Below are positions 8,063-17,987 of a stretch of DNA of 26,819 bases, in pieces. Origin of the DNA: Hymenopellis radicata (lineage: Eukaryota; Basidiomycota; Agaricomycetes; Agaricales; Physalacriaceae); contig JADNRX010000677.1 in the NCBI GenBank assembly GCA_015501595.1, positions 1-26,819 on the forward strand, given 5' to 3'. Position numbers and translations under genes: made by a program. Below the pieces are notes generated by a model. That model was not told the DNA's origin and made no database searches. It saw only the letters and a list, made by a program, of their open reading frames with translations. How positions within the stretch are numbered: the first letter of the stretch is position 1; every line of letters begins with the position of its first letter.

Positions 8063-9167
8063 TCACTCCTTAACCGTAGCAGCGTAGCCTTTCCCAGACG
8101 CATGATTCAAGGCCAATGTGATTGCCATCTCTGACTTGCCGGCTTCGAACTTTTGGAAGACTGTCGCGGCCATGTCAATGGGTATAGCATCGTCGTCATT
8201 GATGAGAGGCGGTATAACCAACTTGATGAATTCGTCAAGCGACATCCACGTCTTGGAAAGCTTCTCGGTCGTTCCGGCAGCTAAGGTATGGATGATGGGT
8301 GAATCAGCAAATAGGCGAAAGGTAAACGTTAAACGCGTACCGTCGTGAAGTTCTGATTCTACGAGACTGCGAGGAGAATTCAGATCTGGATGTTCTCAAA
8401 GAAAAGCACTGACGGCGGGATAATTTCCACCACGTGAATGTTCGTGCCCGCGAAAGACGCACGCAAAGCCATGGCGTAGCTGTGCAAAGCGGCTTTGGTG
8501 GCGGAGTAGTTTGGAAGCGACGCTGAAGGGACCATGCAGAGCCCAGACGTGACGATGATGATCGAAATGTGGCGGCCTTCGGCCTAGGTTTCGAGCAACT
8601 CTTTGGGTTAGCCGTGTACCACTGTCGAGGGACGTCATACGCACATTTAACTTTTTGAAGTGGGGCAGCAGATAGTTGACGGCAAAAACATTCGCGGTGT
8701 AGTTGACGTGCAGCTCGTCGAGGAATTCTGACGTTTTGACCTTTGTTAGCAGAAAGGTAGACAGACACAAGAGAGCGCGACATTTACTTTCAGAATCAAA
8801 AGTCTCGGAGCTGGTCAGGTCAAAGTTGCGCTGGATACCCGCGTTCAGCACTACAGCGTCCAGCTATCCAACGATCGTTTAGTTCCTCGCTACAGTTGAA
8901 GAGAAGAGCGATGAGCACATCAGGATACGTCGCGACAATATTCTCCAAGTTCGCTTTGAGCGCCTCTTTATCCACCGAAAGATCTAGAGATACGGCGTTG
9001 AGTCCGCGCTGCTCCAATTCCTCGAGTCGCGCTTTCCGTCGGCCAGCTGCGACGATTTGGGGCTTGGAAGGCAGATCTGCGAGAGCTAGAGCCAGAGCGC
9101 GGCCGATGCCAGACGTGGCGCCAGTGACAAGGATGCACTTGCGCGTGCTGATACCATTGAGCGACAT
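8063..9167 (-). CDS. Short-chain dehydrogenase/reductase, DltE-like (six exons, 273 aa)
   Basis: NAD(P)-dependent oxidoreductase of the classical SDR fold. Exons on the minus strand are 9167-8919, 8863-8788, 8727-8645, 8583-8414, 8366-8341 and 8280-8063; all five introns (47-61 nt) are GT..AG and the phases add up to exactly 274 codons including the stop. The N-terminus carries the Rossmann motif TGATSGIG, with an AAGRR segment after strand 2 that suggests NADP preference. LNAGIQ is the structural NAG motif. The catalytic Ser lies in IIIVTSGL and the Tyr/Lys pair in YSATK. PPLVESELHDG and LSKTWMSLDEF are typical of the DltE-like (COG3967) subgroup of fungal SDRs. The substrate cannot be told. 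The LINE tail ends 23 bp beyond the stop, probably in the 3' UTR. Confidence 0.9.
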
Positions 9168-9749
9168 CGGAGGGAAGAATCAAGGCGTAATAGATTCGTG
9201 GGCAATGGGCATAGAATGTGACATGGGCGGCGAACAGTGATCTTGTTCCGTGTCGATTTCGTGGGTACGAGGGTATACGGATACGTTCCGGAGTGACTGA
9301 TGCTGTCAAGACACAGATTCCAGAGAATAGGTTTGTGGCGGAGTAACGTTGCCGAGATCACGGTCTGTCCAACTGTACGATTAGGCAGGCTCCATCGACA
9401 GACAGGGATACAGTACGATCAGCGCGACGTGGCCAACAAAGTTCGTTGGCTTTCAGGCCTTCTCAGCATCCGTTGCAGCGTGAGAAAGCTCATCCAGACC
9501 TTGAACTCGACCATGACCGAATGTAACAAAGTGAACGCACACTGACCACACCAAAACCGCGTTGCTGGGACACGAGGGTGAAAACATCAAAGCATCAAGT
9601 CATGAAAATTAAACGTGGGAAACTAGACGTTGTAGGCAAGGTCCAACATAGGCATCAAGTTCATCGAAGATGTAGAAGGAAAAACAAATCTAATGTAATG
9701 TAATGCAGAAGGGTATGCATAGAAGGGTATGCATAATGGAGGCCGTGTA
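9168..9749. other. Intergenic: dehydrogenase promoter and PNS1 3' UTR
   Basis: No gene is supported in these 582 bp. The part next to 9168 should hold the dehydrogenase promoter. The part next to 9750 is downstream of the PNS1 stop and contains short direct repeats (TAATG and a 14-bp tandem). Confidence 0.6.
9707..9734. repeat. 14-bp perfect tandem repeat
   Basis: AGAAGGGTATGCAT occurs twice back to back (9707-9720, 9721-9734), just beyond the PNS1 stop codon. Confidence 0.8.
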
Positions 9750-12001
9750 TTAGGAATGCGGAACTCCTTGGGTGACATGAGGATATGTCGAAGCGACGAG
9801 CTGCAGGAGTGTCAGTCGGCGCGCCCTCTGGAGACTTCATTACTTACGGCGAAGAGTTCTGGCGCCCGGATCGCAAGGACTTGAGGATCTTCACCAAGGC
9901 CCACGAAACTTTAGAACAAACAGAATGTCAGGATATACGGACGGCGCTTTTCTCGAACACATACATTGTCGATACACCGGCTTCAATCGCAGAGGATAGA
10001 GTCAAGGCTATGAAGATTATCGATGAGATCAATGGTTCGAAGGAAGACAGTGCAGCAGCTCACAGCATTGTAGGCCGATCAAGAACGCGAACAGTAGCAT
10101 GGGAGCGGTGTACTGTCCATCAAAGTTGTAGGACGGGGATGTGACTGATACGAACTGTCAGAAAGCACAGCCGAGAAGAAACAGATTTCCTACAGCGCAA
10201 GTAGAGATAGGCGAAAAGACTGCATAGCAGCCCGATAGCGTATGCGCCCCATGTCAGCGCTACACAACCCTTCAGTATCAGTGTTACAAAGAGAGCCGAA
10301 ACATGCTCACTCATTCCGACCAACGAATCGTTCACAAGCGCATCGATGCCACGGTCCTTGAATAATCTCCAAGTGTCTTTAGCTGCTGGAATGTATGCCT
10401 TGCCATATAAAGCTATTGAGAGAAATCAGAATCACTACAGGATACTTAGAAGAGCATGACTGACAAATTTCAATGTAAGCGTATCTGTTGAAATATTCCA
10501 CCATATTCTCAATGCAGCCGATGAAACATGCGGCACAACAAGCCAGACACGCTTCGACAGCTAAATGACCGACTGTCAACTCACAGGAAATAGTCTAGAA
10601 GAATGCACTTACGATGACCATCGGCACTCGCATTGTTCGCCGCTGTGCGTAGAATCATGCGTAAGAGCTCCAGCAGAGTCACGATGAGAGAACCAAATGC
10701 AATGGATCCAAGGACAGTGTTGATGCTCGTCCAAGGGCTGACAACGTGGGATGCTTGGGCTATGCAGTACCTTGATCAGAACAAACTCTTAATAGAGAAC
10801 TGACCACACTCTCACCATCTCTCCCATACTCTTGGGCCGAAGTAGTACCAGGACCCATATGGACCACCAGCCAAGGTAGCAAGCGCCACATTGCCGATAA
10901 CCTGGGAGGTCCACAAGAAGGAAAATGTCTCATAGAAAACGAGACCTGCGACTTTGCCACCGGAACATGAAGACGTTTCGCACGCTAAGCCATGTTAGCC
11001 CAGGAGCAAAGATTCAGAAAAGTACGTACATGGGTTTCCGGGCGTCCATTTAGAATAGGTAGCAATGACGGTAAATGTGAACCACACGGCGAGACAAGCT
11101 TGGAGGAACAAGGCGGACATCGCCACCGCATACACGCTCATGTGATGTTTCGAGACATCCATCACAACTTGTAACAGAAGAGATGCGAAGGGGATCCGGG
11201 ATTTGAAGCCCCAGTACGAGAAAATAGACAATAGGGCAATGATCGTAAATATGATCGCCCCAGCTGAAGAGGGAAATGAGCGCAGTCGAAGTCAATAACG
11301 CGACAGAACATACAATAATACTTCGTGATCCAATAATAGATGCATATACCACTGGAGATGCTGATAGTCAGTAACGAAGTTCTAAGGCGGTGAAGAGCAC
11401 ACGGACATGTTCAACGCTATAGTCAATATTAGTGTGATGTGCATGATCATGCGCGTGAACATTCTAGTGAGCATGAGATACGCCGTTGATAGAAGAAGTG
11501 CCGCTCCAGTGATCAGAAGTAGCAGGTAGACGGCTGATCTAGAGGCCATATGAAAGTCAGAAACTGGCGACACTGACAACGCGTTACACGCACCTGTTCA
11601 ACGTGATGTTCGTCCCAGAGGTGGCCCCCGGCTTGCCCAATCCTCCACCTAAACGCCCTCAGCGACCCACGATTGCAAAGCAATCCCGGAGAGAACAGCA
11701 AATCCAATGAACTGTGGTATCTCTTAGTAGAGTTCTGGCAAGCAAAGGGGGACTGTCCACACCTGTAGGATGAATAGGACGAGAAAGATGGGATCATTGA
11801 TCTTTTTCTTGGGCTTGAACCTCTCCCCTTCATAGGGATTCTTTACATCCTGAGCATAAGGCTGGCTTGGAGGCATAGGCTGTGAATACTGGGGCGTCGG
11901 CCCAGGATAAGGCGCGTTCGAGTCGTACTGAGGGTATTGTTGAGGGGGATAGTGCTGAGGAGGTGGCCCCATTGTTGATTAGGATTCTGGTAATTCGCCA
12001 T
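9750..12001 (-). CDS. PNS1: Pns1/CTL (choline transporter-like) membrane protein, 13 exons
   Basis: Multi-pass membrane protein of the choline transporter-like family. Yeast Pns1 sits in the plasma membrane; its substrate is unsettled. The cytosolic N-terminus is Gln/Pro/Tyr-rich (PPPQHYPPQQYPQYDS). Membrane segments follow: DPIFLVLFILQ-FIGFAVLSG, SAVYLLLLITGAALLLST, GAIIFTIIALLSIFSYWGF and others. Family hallmarks are FSFLWTSQVIGNVALATLAG, GGPYGSWYYFGPR, CLACCAACFIGCIENMVEYFNRYAY, ALYGKAY-like YIPAAKDTWRLF, SLVGMSEHVSAL and the C-terminal SAIEAGVSTIFVGLGEDP. The last exon is 9800-9750. Eleven GT..AG introns are 45-56 nt; one is 70 nt (10760-10829). Three single-base losses break the frame: GGGG near 11969 (ATG 12001 reads MANYQNPNQQWG before it), TTT near 11655, and GG at 10708-10709. 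The family match resumes immediately each time, which favours consensus errors. Confidence 0.88.
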
Positions 12002-12108
12002 CGAGAGCGACCTGCTCGCTGGCTAGGAAGAGCGACGTGGATGGTGGCGAAAGGCAGGACGTAAAAGGCTAAGCATCACTACTTCTCAGCGGATAGGGGC
12101 TACTGATA

Positions 12109-12256
12109 CTGTACTATTTCGACCTCATCTTCGCATAACGCATCACGGAGGGGTCATTTAATCTTATCAGACCCCGCGATCACCTGGAAATCCTTATCGG
12201 GGTTCCAAAATTTTTTTTTTGAAAAAATCTGTGAAGATAAGGTCGAAATAGTACAG
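12109..12256. mobile_element. MITE-like element with 24-bp terminal inverted repeats and TA duplication
   Basis: The 24 bases at 12109-12132 (CTGTACTATTTCGACCTCAT then CTTC) are the reverse complement of 12233-12256 apart from one mismatch. TA lies directly outside each end (12107-12108 and 12257-12258), the target duplication of Tc1/mariner-type transposons. The 148-bp element has no coding capacity; the interior holds GGGGTC/GACCCC (12150-12155, 12170-12175) and a T10 run. This fits a non-autonomous Tc1/mariner MITE. No transposase is in the window. Confidence 0.75.
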
Positions 12257-12474
12257 TAGTTGCAAGCACCGGTTCCTTTTCGGACGTAACTGAGCGGGTT
12301 TTTGTTGAATATAAAGCGCTTCTTCGTTACCGCAGAAACGGCGGTAACGCCTTCTTTCCCTGCCAAAATAATCGCTTTTGACGGGAGGCGGGGATTTGGC
12401 AAGCGTTTCTACGTCTCGATCGGGCAACTTGCATCCCAATCGGGTAATCAACTCCTTTCTTATCAACGCCACTC

Positions 12475-12532
12475 TGCTCACTCGCGTCGAGTGTGCACAC
12501 TCGGGCGTGACAGAAGCCTCTCAGAGTGAGCA
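12475..12532. repeat. Nested inverted repeats
   Basis: TGCTCACTC (12475-12483) is inverted as GAGTGAGCA (12524-12532). Between them is a perfect 16-bp palindrome CGAGTGTGCACACTCG (12488-12503). It lies about 25 bp upstream of the weak ORF at 12557. Confidence 0.7.
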
Positions 12533-12556
12533 TATCTGCTGACACGACTTGCCAAC

Positions 12557-12827
12557 ATGGTCATCTTCAACTTTGATCTTGTCATCGCTGGCACAGTTCA
12601 TGCAACACGACTGCTTCTGGCTCTGTTGAGCACGGTAATGCTCGTTTGGCATGAGCTATCGACGAGTTCTTCTAACACAGGATACGGACATTTTTAGAAC
12701 CTGTGGCCGTCTTCACAATTTGTTTTCTGTATGCTTGTGCGAACACGGCGCAGTCACTGCGAATGCGGAAAGTTACATGACCGCCGTGCGCGCGTTCTAC
12801 ATCGAAGGTCCTGAGGCAGTCGGCTAA
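12557..12827 (+). CDS. Possible small two-exon gene, 74 aa, unknown
   Basis: ATG 12557 opens 26 codons with a hydrophobic run (LVIAGTVHATRLLLALLST). A 46-nt GTAATG..ACACAG stretch (12635-12680) could be an intron, and splicing gives a further 48 codons to TAA at 12825-12827, ending AFYIEGPEAVG. The intron has the usual size, but the only CTAAC is 5 nt from the splice site, and no family is recognised. Chance is a real possibility. Confidence 0.2.
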
Positions 12828-13107
12828 TATGAGATGGCTCTCGTATAGACCACTAGAGAGAGAATCACGGTGTAGATTACTGAGTCCTAGCAATAAGAAA
12901 TGAAATGCCCATCGTCCACCACATACTGTTGCCCTGAGTTCATTGTGTGGATTTCAGTACTACCATTTGTAGCACACAAAAGCGGGCCCGTGATATTAGC
13001 ATGGAAACGTTTCTACCTGCAAGACGAAGCGTTACTACCCCCGCCACTGCCCCAGGCGGTAACGCACACATATGAGCTACAATGTTACTGTTACTACATA
13101 CGGCACA

Positions 13108-15385
13108 TCACTCATCGGATTTCTCGGCGTTCAACCTGTTATCCTCCGCCCAGGCTACAGCATCGCGTCTGCCTTTCTCAACATCCACCATAAACCAAAT
13201 GACCACTGACGCACAAACGCAGAGCGCAAATAGGAATGGAAAGCCCATCCAGTTGTTCCCCGAGTTGTCTATGATGGCTTGGATCACATTGGGTCCAATC
13301 ATCGAAGAGGCGCGATTTGACAAGCCGAAGAGGCCGAAGAACTGAAGAATCCGTTAGGTGAGATGGACGGCGAGTTGCACACATACCATATTGTCAAAGC
13401 CCGGGGGAGTCAGTTCGGCCTAGATCATGATCAAAAAGTGTCAGCTTTGGTCGAGTCTGACTAAGGGAGACTACCATCATGGTTTGTGCTGCAGACGAAA
13501 AAAGTTAGACGCGCAATGGCAATGTTGAGAGATTCGTACAGTAAGCATAATATGGTGCTTGGAACAATCCAAATATCACGTTGTAAAACCTAATATACCA
13601 AAGAGATTAGCCTCTGTTGCGATCCACGATGGTTGGCTCGTACCAAAATTCCCACTCCTGATGAAAGCTGGACATAACAGTCAACGAAAGTCGTGCGCTA
13701 GAGAAAAGTTCACCTGCCCAATGACATCCGTCCATATGCCAATCATACCCCACAGTGGAATCAAAATTGTTACCACGTTGGTAACGACGAACTAGAGCGA
13801 AAATTGGCGATTGAACAGGGTAAATTGTACCTGGAGACGCACCATCCTCTTCGTACTGATCTTCCAGTACTTCTGAATGTACCAGAACCCCAACGTACTT
13901 GCTGTAGACGTGAAAGCCTGAGCTAGCCCCAGATACGTATTCTGGAGGAAGCTGAATGAGAATTTCTCGTTCTGACAGATGGACACCAGAGTCCCAGTCG
14001 TGTTCAGACCCTGGAAGGAGCTGATCAGGGCGAACAGGGAAATATCAAGAAATGAACCTACGTCGGCAAGAAGGAAAAAGGAGAAGAGGTAGATGAAGGT
14101 GTACGGAAGTTTCTTGTACTGTTTCATGGCTTGCCAGATTTGTTTCCATCCGATAGTGAGGTAATGTTCACCCTTGGGAACAGGTGGTCCAGGACGAGGC
14201 TGCTGGAAGATGAACCACCAAATACCAGTTAAAACCCAGTATCCATTAGTGCTATAAATAACTGTCAGTTTAGGTCGCGGAATGCACGTTCAATGCTTAC
14301 AAAACGAGAACATAGTTGTTGACGCGGGGATTGTCCGCGAGGGGAAGAAGAAGAGAAAGATTTAAACACAGCGTCACGATGTATCCGATGTTACTGTGAG
14401 TCTGCACCTTGTGAATAACCTGGTTGACGAGGAAATTGATGACAACTTACCGTGCTTATGTTGCTGATACGGTTTTTCTCTAAACTCTCTTCCCTTTCGT
14501 ATTCCTCGCTGGACACCTCCCCTTTCTCGTAGGCATCACGCAGTTCCCTCGCATGGGATGTATTTCGAGCAAGGCGCGGAAAGAGGGCCGCGTAGAATAC
14601 CAGGGTGGCACCATACGATATGAATCCAACCATGTAGAGGGCCATCGCAACCCCCCAACGTGATGGCACTACCCAACGGAGTAAAAAAAAAATAACGTGG
14701 AAGCAGGACAAGCGAGAAAACACACCTGTCAGGCTCATAGTGGCGAACTGGGCTGCCCAACAGACACAAGTTATAACGAGAAGCAGCCACCGTCCAAAAG
14801 TCCCATAGTCTGCAGCAGATCCAATGGTCGTAAAAATCAAAGTCATAACCTACACAGATATCAGAAAGCGACAATAAAATTTTGTTGATACGTACCGCGA
14901 AACTGACACCATTCGCCACGAGAACAACGCTCGAAACGGCTTTGGTTCCGCCCCCCCAAGGTACGACGCACTGTCCTGAGGCATCCGACGCGTTACAAGA
15001 AGCGCCTGGGCCCTTGACGGGGTCATATCCAGCCGCAAATGCGAGAGACTGGAAAAGTGTCATGGCGTAACCATTAGGACCGACGCCCTAGCGATGAGAT
15101 GTCAGTAGGCGTCGAGTTGGGGTGATACGAGATACCAACATTATCGCCATTGTAGTACACTACGTAGATGGTTAGTACCACGATGCAGCAGCTTATTGAA
15201 GTCAACGTACAATAGTAGCTCCACAATTCGCGTCTAGTAACGACTGGCTCGTCTTTACTTATAGAAGACACGAGCTGAATGCCCGCGCGACTGCGTTGGC
15301 GAAGACCGTCCTTGTTGAGAGAGCTATCCTTGCTATCGACCTCATCGACGGGAAGCGTCGGAACTTGATCGAGAACTGCAGACAT
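13108..15385 (-). CDS. ATG22: Atg22-like vacuolar amino-acid effluxer (MFS fold), 14 exons, 536 aa
   Basis: Autophagy-related protein 22 exports amino acids released by autophagic breakdown from the vacuole. The spliced product is 536 residues with no frame break. Start ATG 15385 was chosen because MSAVLDQVPTLPVDEVD leads a polar cytosolic tail; an upstream in-frame Met exists but its extension looks non-coding. Hydrophobic segments include VMTLIFTTIGSAADYG, WLLLVITCVCWAAQFA, LYMVGFISYGATLVFYAALF, YTFIYLFSFFLLADG and FPFLFALCVCASVVIWFMV. Diagnostic sequences are PRLARNT, LADGLNTTGTLVSICQ, GLFQAPYYAYSQTMMAELTPPG and FFGLFGLSNRASSMIGPNV. Exons: 15385-15211, 15159-15140, 15087-14896, 14849-14726, 14668-14451, 14401-14301, 14251-14062, 14010-13843, 13791-13714, 13657-13644, 13589-13540, 13488-13475, 13419-13387, 13341-13108. 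Four are only 14-33 nt. The promoter is shared with the HYPK-like gene. Confidence 0.92.
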
Positions 15386-15662
15386 GGTCGTGCCAGATGG
15401 AGGACAAGTTGAAAGCCTGACTGAATTTAAGAGCAGAATGGAGCTCAGGGCTGGCACGCGGCGGAGATGATAAGAGCTGGAAATAGCTTCTAGTCAGATG
15501 ACTGGCCCTGTCGCCGCGAGGGCCCGCGACGCATGGGTATTAATATAATAATATTAATGATACTTAGCAGGGAAGACGCGACCGTCGGGGACCTGGTCGC
15601 GACTCGCGACTTCAAAGAGCAGTCGCGTCACAACTGATCGCGATCGTCACGCCCACCACACC
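15386..15662. promoter_or_regulatory. Divergent promoter between ATG22 and the HYPK-like gene
   Basis: The two start codons face away from each other over 277 bp. The centre holds an AT-rich stretch with repeated TAATAT (about 15540-15560), and the side next to 15663 has several GCGAC repeats (about 15580-15640). No specific factor site is claimed. Confidence 0.5.
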
Positions 15663-16044
15663 ATGTCCATGTCTCGCACAAATGGCAAACCTGAAGTCAT
15701 CGTAAACGTCCGTCACTTTCTTGTAGCAAACGGCATTCAACTCATTCAACTTTCTCAGTACCAGGATGGCTTTTCCTATTCGAAAGGAAAAATGGAGACC
15801 GCATTGCTTCCGGGCGGACTGTTGGACAAGCCTCCCGTAAAGGCCACCAAAGACCCCCACGCTGCCTCCATCAAGAAGGAGGACATCGATGTTATAGTCC
15901 GTCTGCTTTTGGTATTCTCTTACGCCACGCTGACAACAGTTCCAGGTCAACGAATTCGAACTGTCTCGTCCCCAGGCTGAAAAGGTGCTTTTGCAGCACG
16001 GGGGAGATTTACTCGTGGCTTTGAAAGCCCTAATCAACCCTTAG
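15663..16044 (+). CDS. HYPK: HYPK-like UBA-domain protein (NatA-associated), three exons, 93 aa
   Basis: Small protein of the Huntingtin-interacting protein K family, which binds and regulates the ribosome-bound NatA N-terminal acetyltransferase. Exons are 15663-15707, 15759-15896 and 15946-16044. The first intron (51 nt, GTCCGT..TCTCAG) is a multiple of three and can be read through, but splicing gives NGKPEVIVNYQDGFSYSKGKMETA, a better family match than the hydrophobic read-through. The C-terminal exon completes the UBA-like helix bundle: SIKKEDIDVIVNEFELSRPQ then AEKVLLQHGGDLLVALKALINP, with the typical LLxHGGDLLxALxALI ending. Stop TAG at 16042-16044. Confidence 0.88.
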
Positions 16045-16520
16045 GTCAGTTACACCCAGCATTTGATTCTTTTCTGACATTCACACAGATTGTATCACAG
16101 ATTTTTGTATCACTGCACTGTATGATAAATACCCTGTCCGCCACCCAAGCATACTTAATCTCCGCTTCCGCGACACCCCGGAAGCCTTTCGTTGTGTCAT
16201 CAGTGTCTTTAGACGCTCAACGACGCCTTCAGGAACTTCTACGACGACGAATAAGTCAAGCGAACTAAACTTTTTTGGTTTGTACCCTGGGCCAACTTAC
16301 ACGTTGAAGCCTCATGGGTACTGTATTCCCTCGGTTCGGCGTCAATAAGCTTCTGGTTTGTGCGTTGAACAGCGCACGATAATCCCCTTCAGAAGAGGGT
16401 TGTAACTGCGCTGTCAACGTCTCGTATCCGCAGCCTCACCCCCCAAACTAGATTCAAACCTATACATAAACTTGCACCTTCCCTCATTTTCTTCCCACCT
16501 ACACTAAGCGCCACCACATC
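16045..16520. other. Intergenic: HYPK 3' UTR and promoter of the coiled-coil gene
   Basis: No coding signal was seen in these 476 bp. The last 80 bp before 16521 are C-rich and pyrimidine-biased (CCTCACCCCCC, CTTCCCACC), as is common upstream of fungal start codons. Confidence 0.5.
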
Positions 16521-17663
16521 ATGAGCACAGCACCGAAGCCGCCAGCCGTCAACACTACTGGGCCCCCAACGCCCGCTAGCTCGACGACCTCGAGCCCCAC
16601 TGCCAACAGACAGTCCACCAATTCCTTCGATCATCAGAGCAACCCCATGTCCAATCTCCAAGAGGTCGTGGCGCTTATGACCAAGGCGAAGGATTCAGAG
16701 AAGGCCCTGAGGAGGATGTTGGCGACTCTGGAGACCGGGGGGCATGATCTCGCATCTGCTGGTAAAGCGATCCAGACAGCAGAAAAGGTCCGAGCCCCGA
16801 TTATTCGTGATACTCGATTGCTCACTACATTCCAGATTCAAACCCTTCGAACGGTATTGACCACCAAGAGAACGCAATGCATCGCTGCGATCGATGTTCT
16901 GGAGGCGGATCTCCGTTCCAAGGTCAACGCTGCATTGAAGGAACGTCTCCGAAAGCACGTATACAAGGAAATCCAGGGGTCGCTGCAGACCCAGATTAAC
17001 GAGAAAGTGCGCGAGAAGGTTCATATTCTACCCTATGCTTTCTCGATATACCGCTCACTGAACACCAGCTCCTCGTCCATATTCCCCCCACCATTCGCGA
17101 CCAGACGGGGACCCACAAGAAGCGGATGTCCGAAATCCAAATGCATCTCTCCAACTCGTACGTTCGTCAACTTCTACGCTAATAGTTTACGCTAATCGAC
17201 GCACACGTGTAGCGAAGCTCGTCGGATTAACGCCACATTGAGCCCAGACCAGCCGCTCAAACCCCTCCTCCGTCTGCCTTCTCCAAACGCGGAAGAGGCT
17301 ACACCATCCGATCATTTCCCTGCCACGGTCAATGACTGTCTTAAGCTGAAAGACGACGCCCTCAAGAGCCTGGTCAGGGAGTATGGCTTGGTGAATTCTT
17401 CGTCTCCGCTTGTCCGATCGAGCCCTAAAGTGAAGCAGCGCGACCTTAGTCCCGTTCGGGAAGAAAAGATTAACAAGCTCTTGGATTTTATTGGGGTACG
17501 TACGTGTTTTTATCCGGTGCGCCTTGGTCGATGTTTATGTTGGTGAGGTTAGGTCCCCTTTCAGTGCATAAAGATCGTCCCCGAGTCCGGCTCTTCATCC
17601 CCGGCGGGTTCGAAGCAGCCGAGGATGTTCTTGCTGGATAAGCCGAGGTCAAAGTTTGTTTGA
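16521..17663 (+). CDS. Coiled-coil protein of unknown function, four exons, 326 aa
   Basis: Exons are 16521-17018, 17069-17157, 17213-17495 and 17553-17663; the introns (50, 55 and 57 nt) have GT..AG ends and the parts sum to exactly 327 codons with the stop. The first 45 residues are Ser/Thr/Pro-rich. Residues about 45-165 are helical: NLQEVVALMTKAKDSEKALR, then TTFQIQTLRTVLTTKRTQCI, then VLEADLRSKVNAALKERLRK, continuing into IRDQTGTHKKRMSEIQMHLS. The C-terminal half has short conserved-looking pieces (PLKPLLRLPSP, DHFPATVNDCLKLKDDALKS, EEKINKLLDFIGVPFQ) and ends in a basic RSKFV. The layout resembles a basidiomycete-restricted family I cannot name; no catalytic motif, signal peptide or membrane segment is present. 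It converges on the adenylate cyclase gene. Confidence 0.85.
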
Positions 17664-17987
17664 GCGCTATACACCAATTTTTGAACTGTATCATTTTCTT
17701 GTTGTAACGTTTTCTCCAGACTCGAACCAATCTCCGTGACGTCGCGGATATAGGGAGTTCCACGAGGTCGCAGGGCTTGGCTCGAGTCTATGTTTTCTCT
17801 GTATTTCCCTGCTGTGTACGATATCGCGTGTAAAAATGATCATTAGCTTTCCCTATCCTAAGTACGTCGTGACCTCAAATAGCATGCTCAAAAGAGCATT
17901 TAGAAGGCTTGTCAACGATTCGACTGATATTATAAGTACAGATAATCTAACAATACATAGCCTAGAATGAGACAACAAATGACAGAA
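17664..17987. other. Intergenic between convergent genes
   Basis: The stop codons of the coiled-coil gene and the adenylate cyclase face each other over 324 bp. The stretch is fairly AT-rich near 17880-17970 and should contain both 3' ends; no other feature was seen. Confidence 0.55.

Larger units (their letters stand above)
12259..13107. other. Intergenic between PNS1 and ATG22, with several hairpin-forming repeats
   Basis: No gene is firmly supported. The stretch holds CGTTACCGC-AGAAACG-GCGGTAACG (9-bp arms, 12325-12349), a second copy of GCGGTAACGC at 13056-13065 that can pair with GCGTTAC at 13029-13035, and a nested palindrome at 12475-12532. A short spliced ORF at 12557-12827 is listed separately. 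PNS1 reads away from this region and ATG22 ends at its right border, so the PNS1 promoter should lie just right of 12001, next to the MITE. Confidence 0.5.

Noticed and set aside
9785..10144. 119-codon plus-strand ORF with ATG, looking like a small gene
   Set aside because: The minus strand here encodes the last four exons of PNS1, with matching splice sites and family motifs (SAIEAGVSTIFVGLGEDP), so the plus ORF is its antisense shadow.
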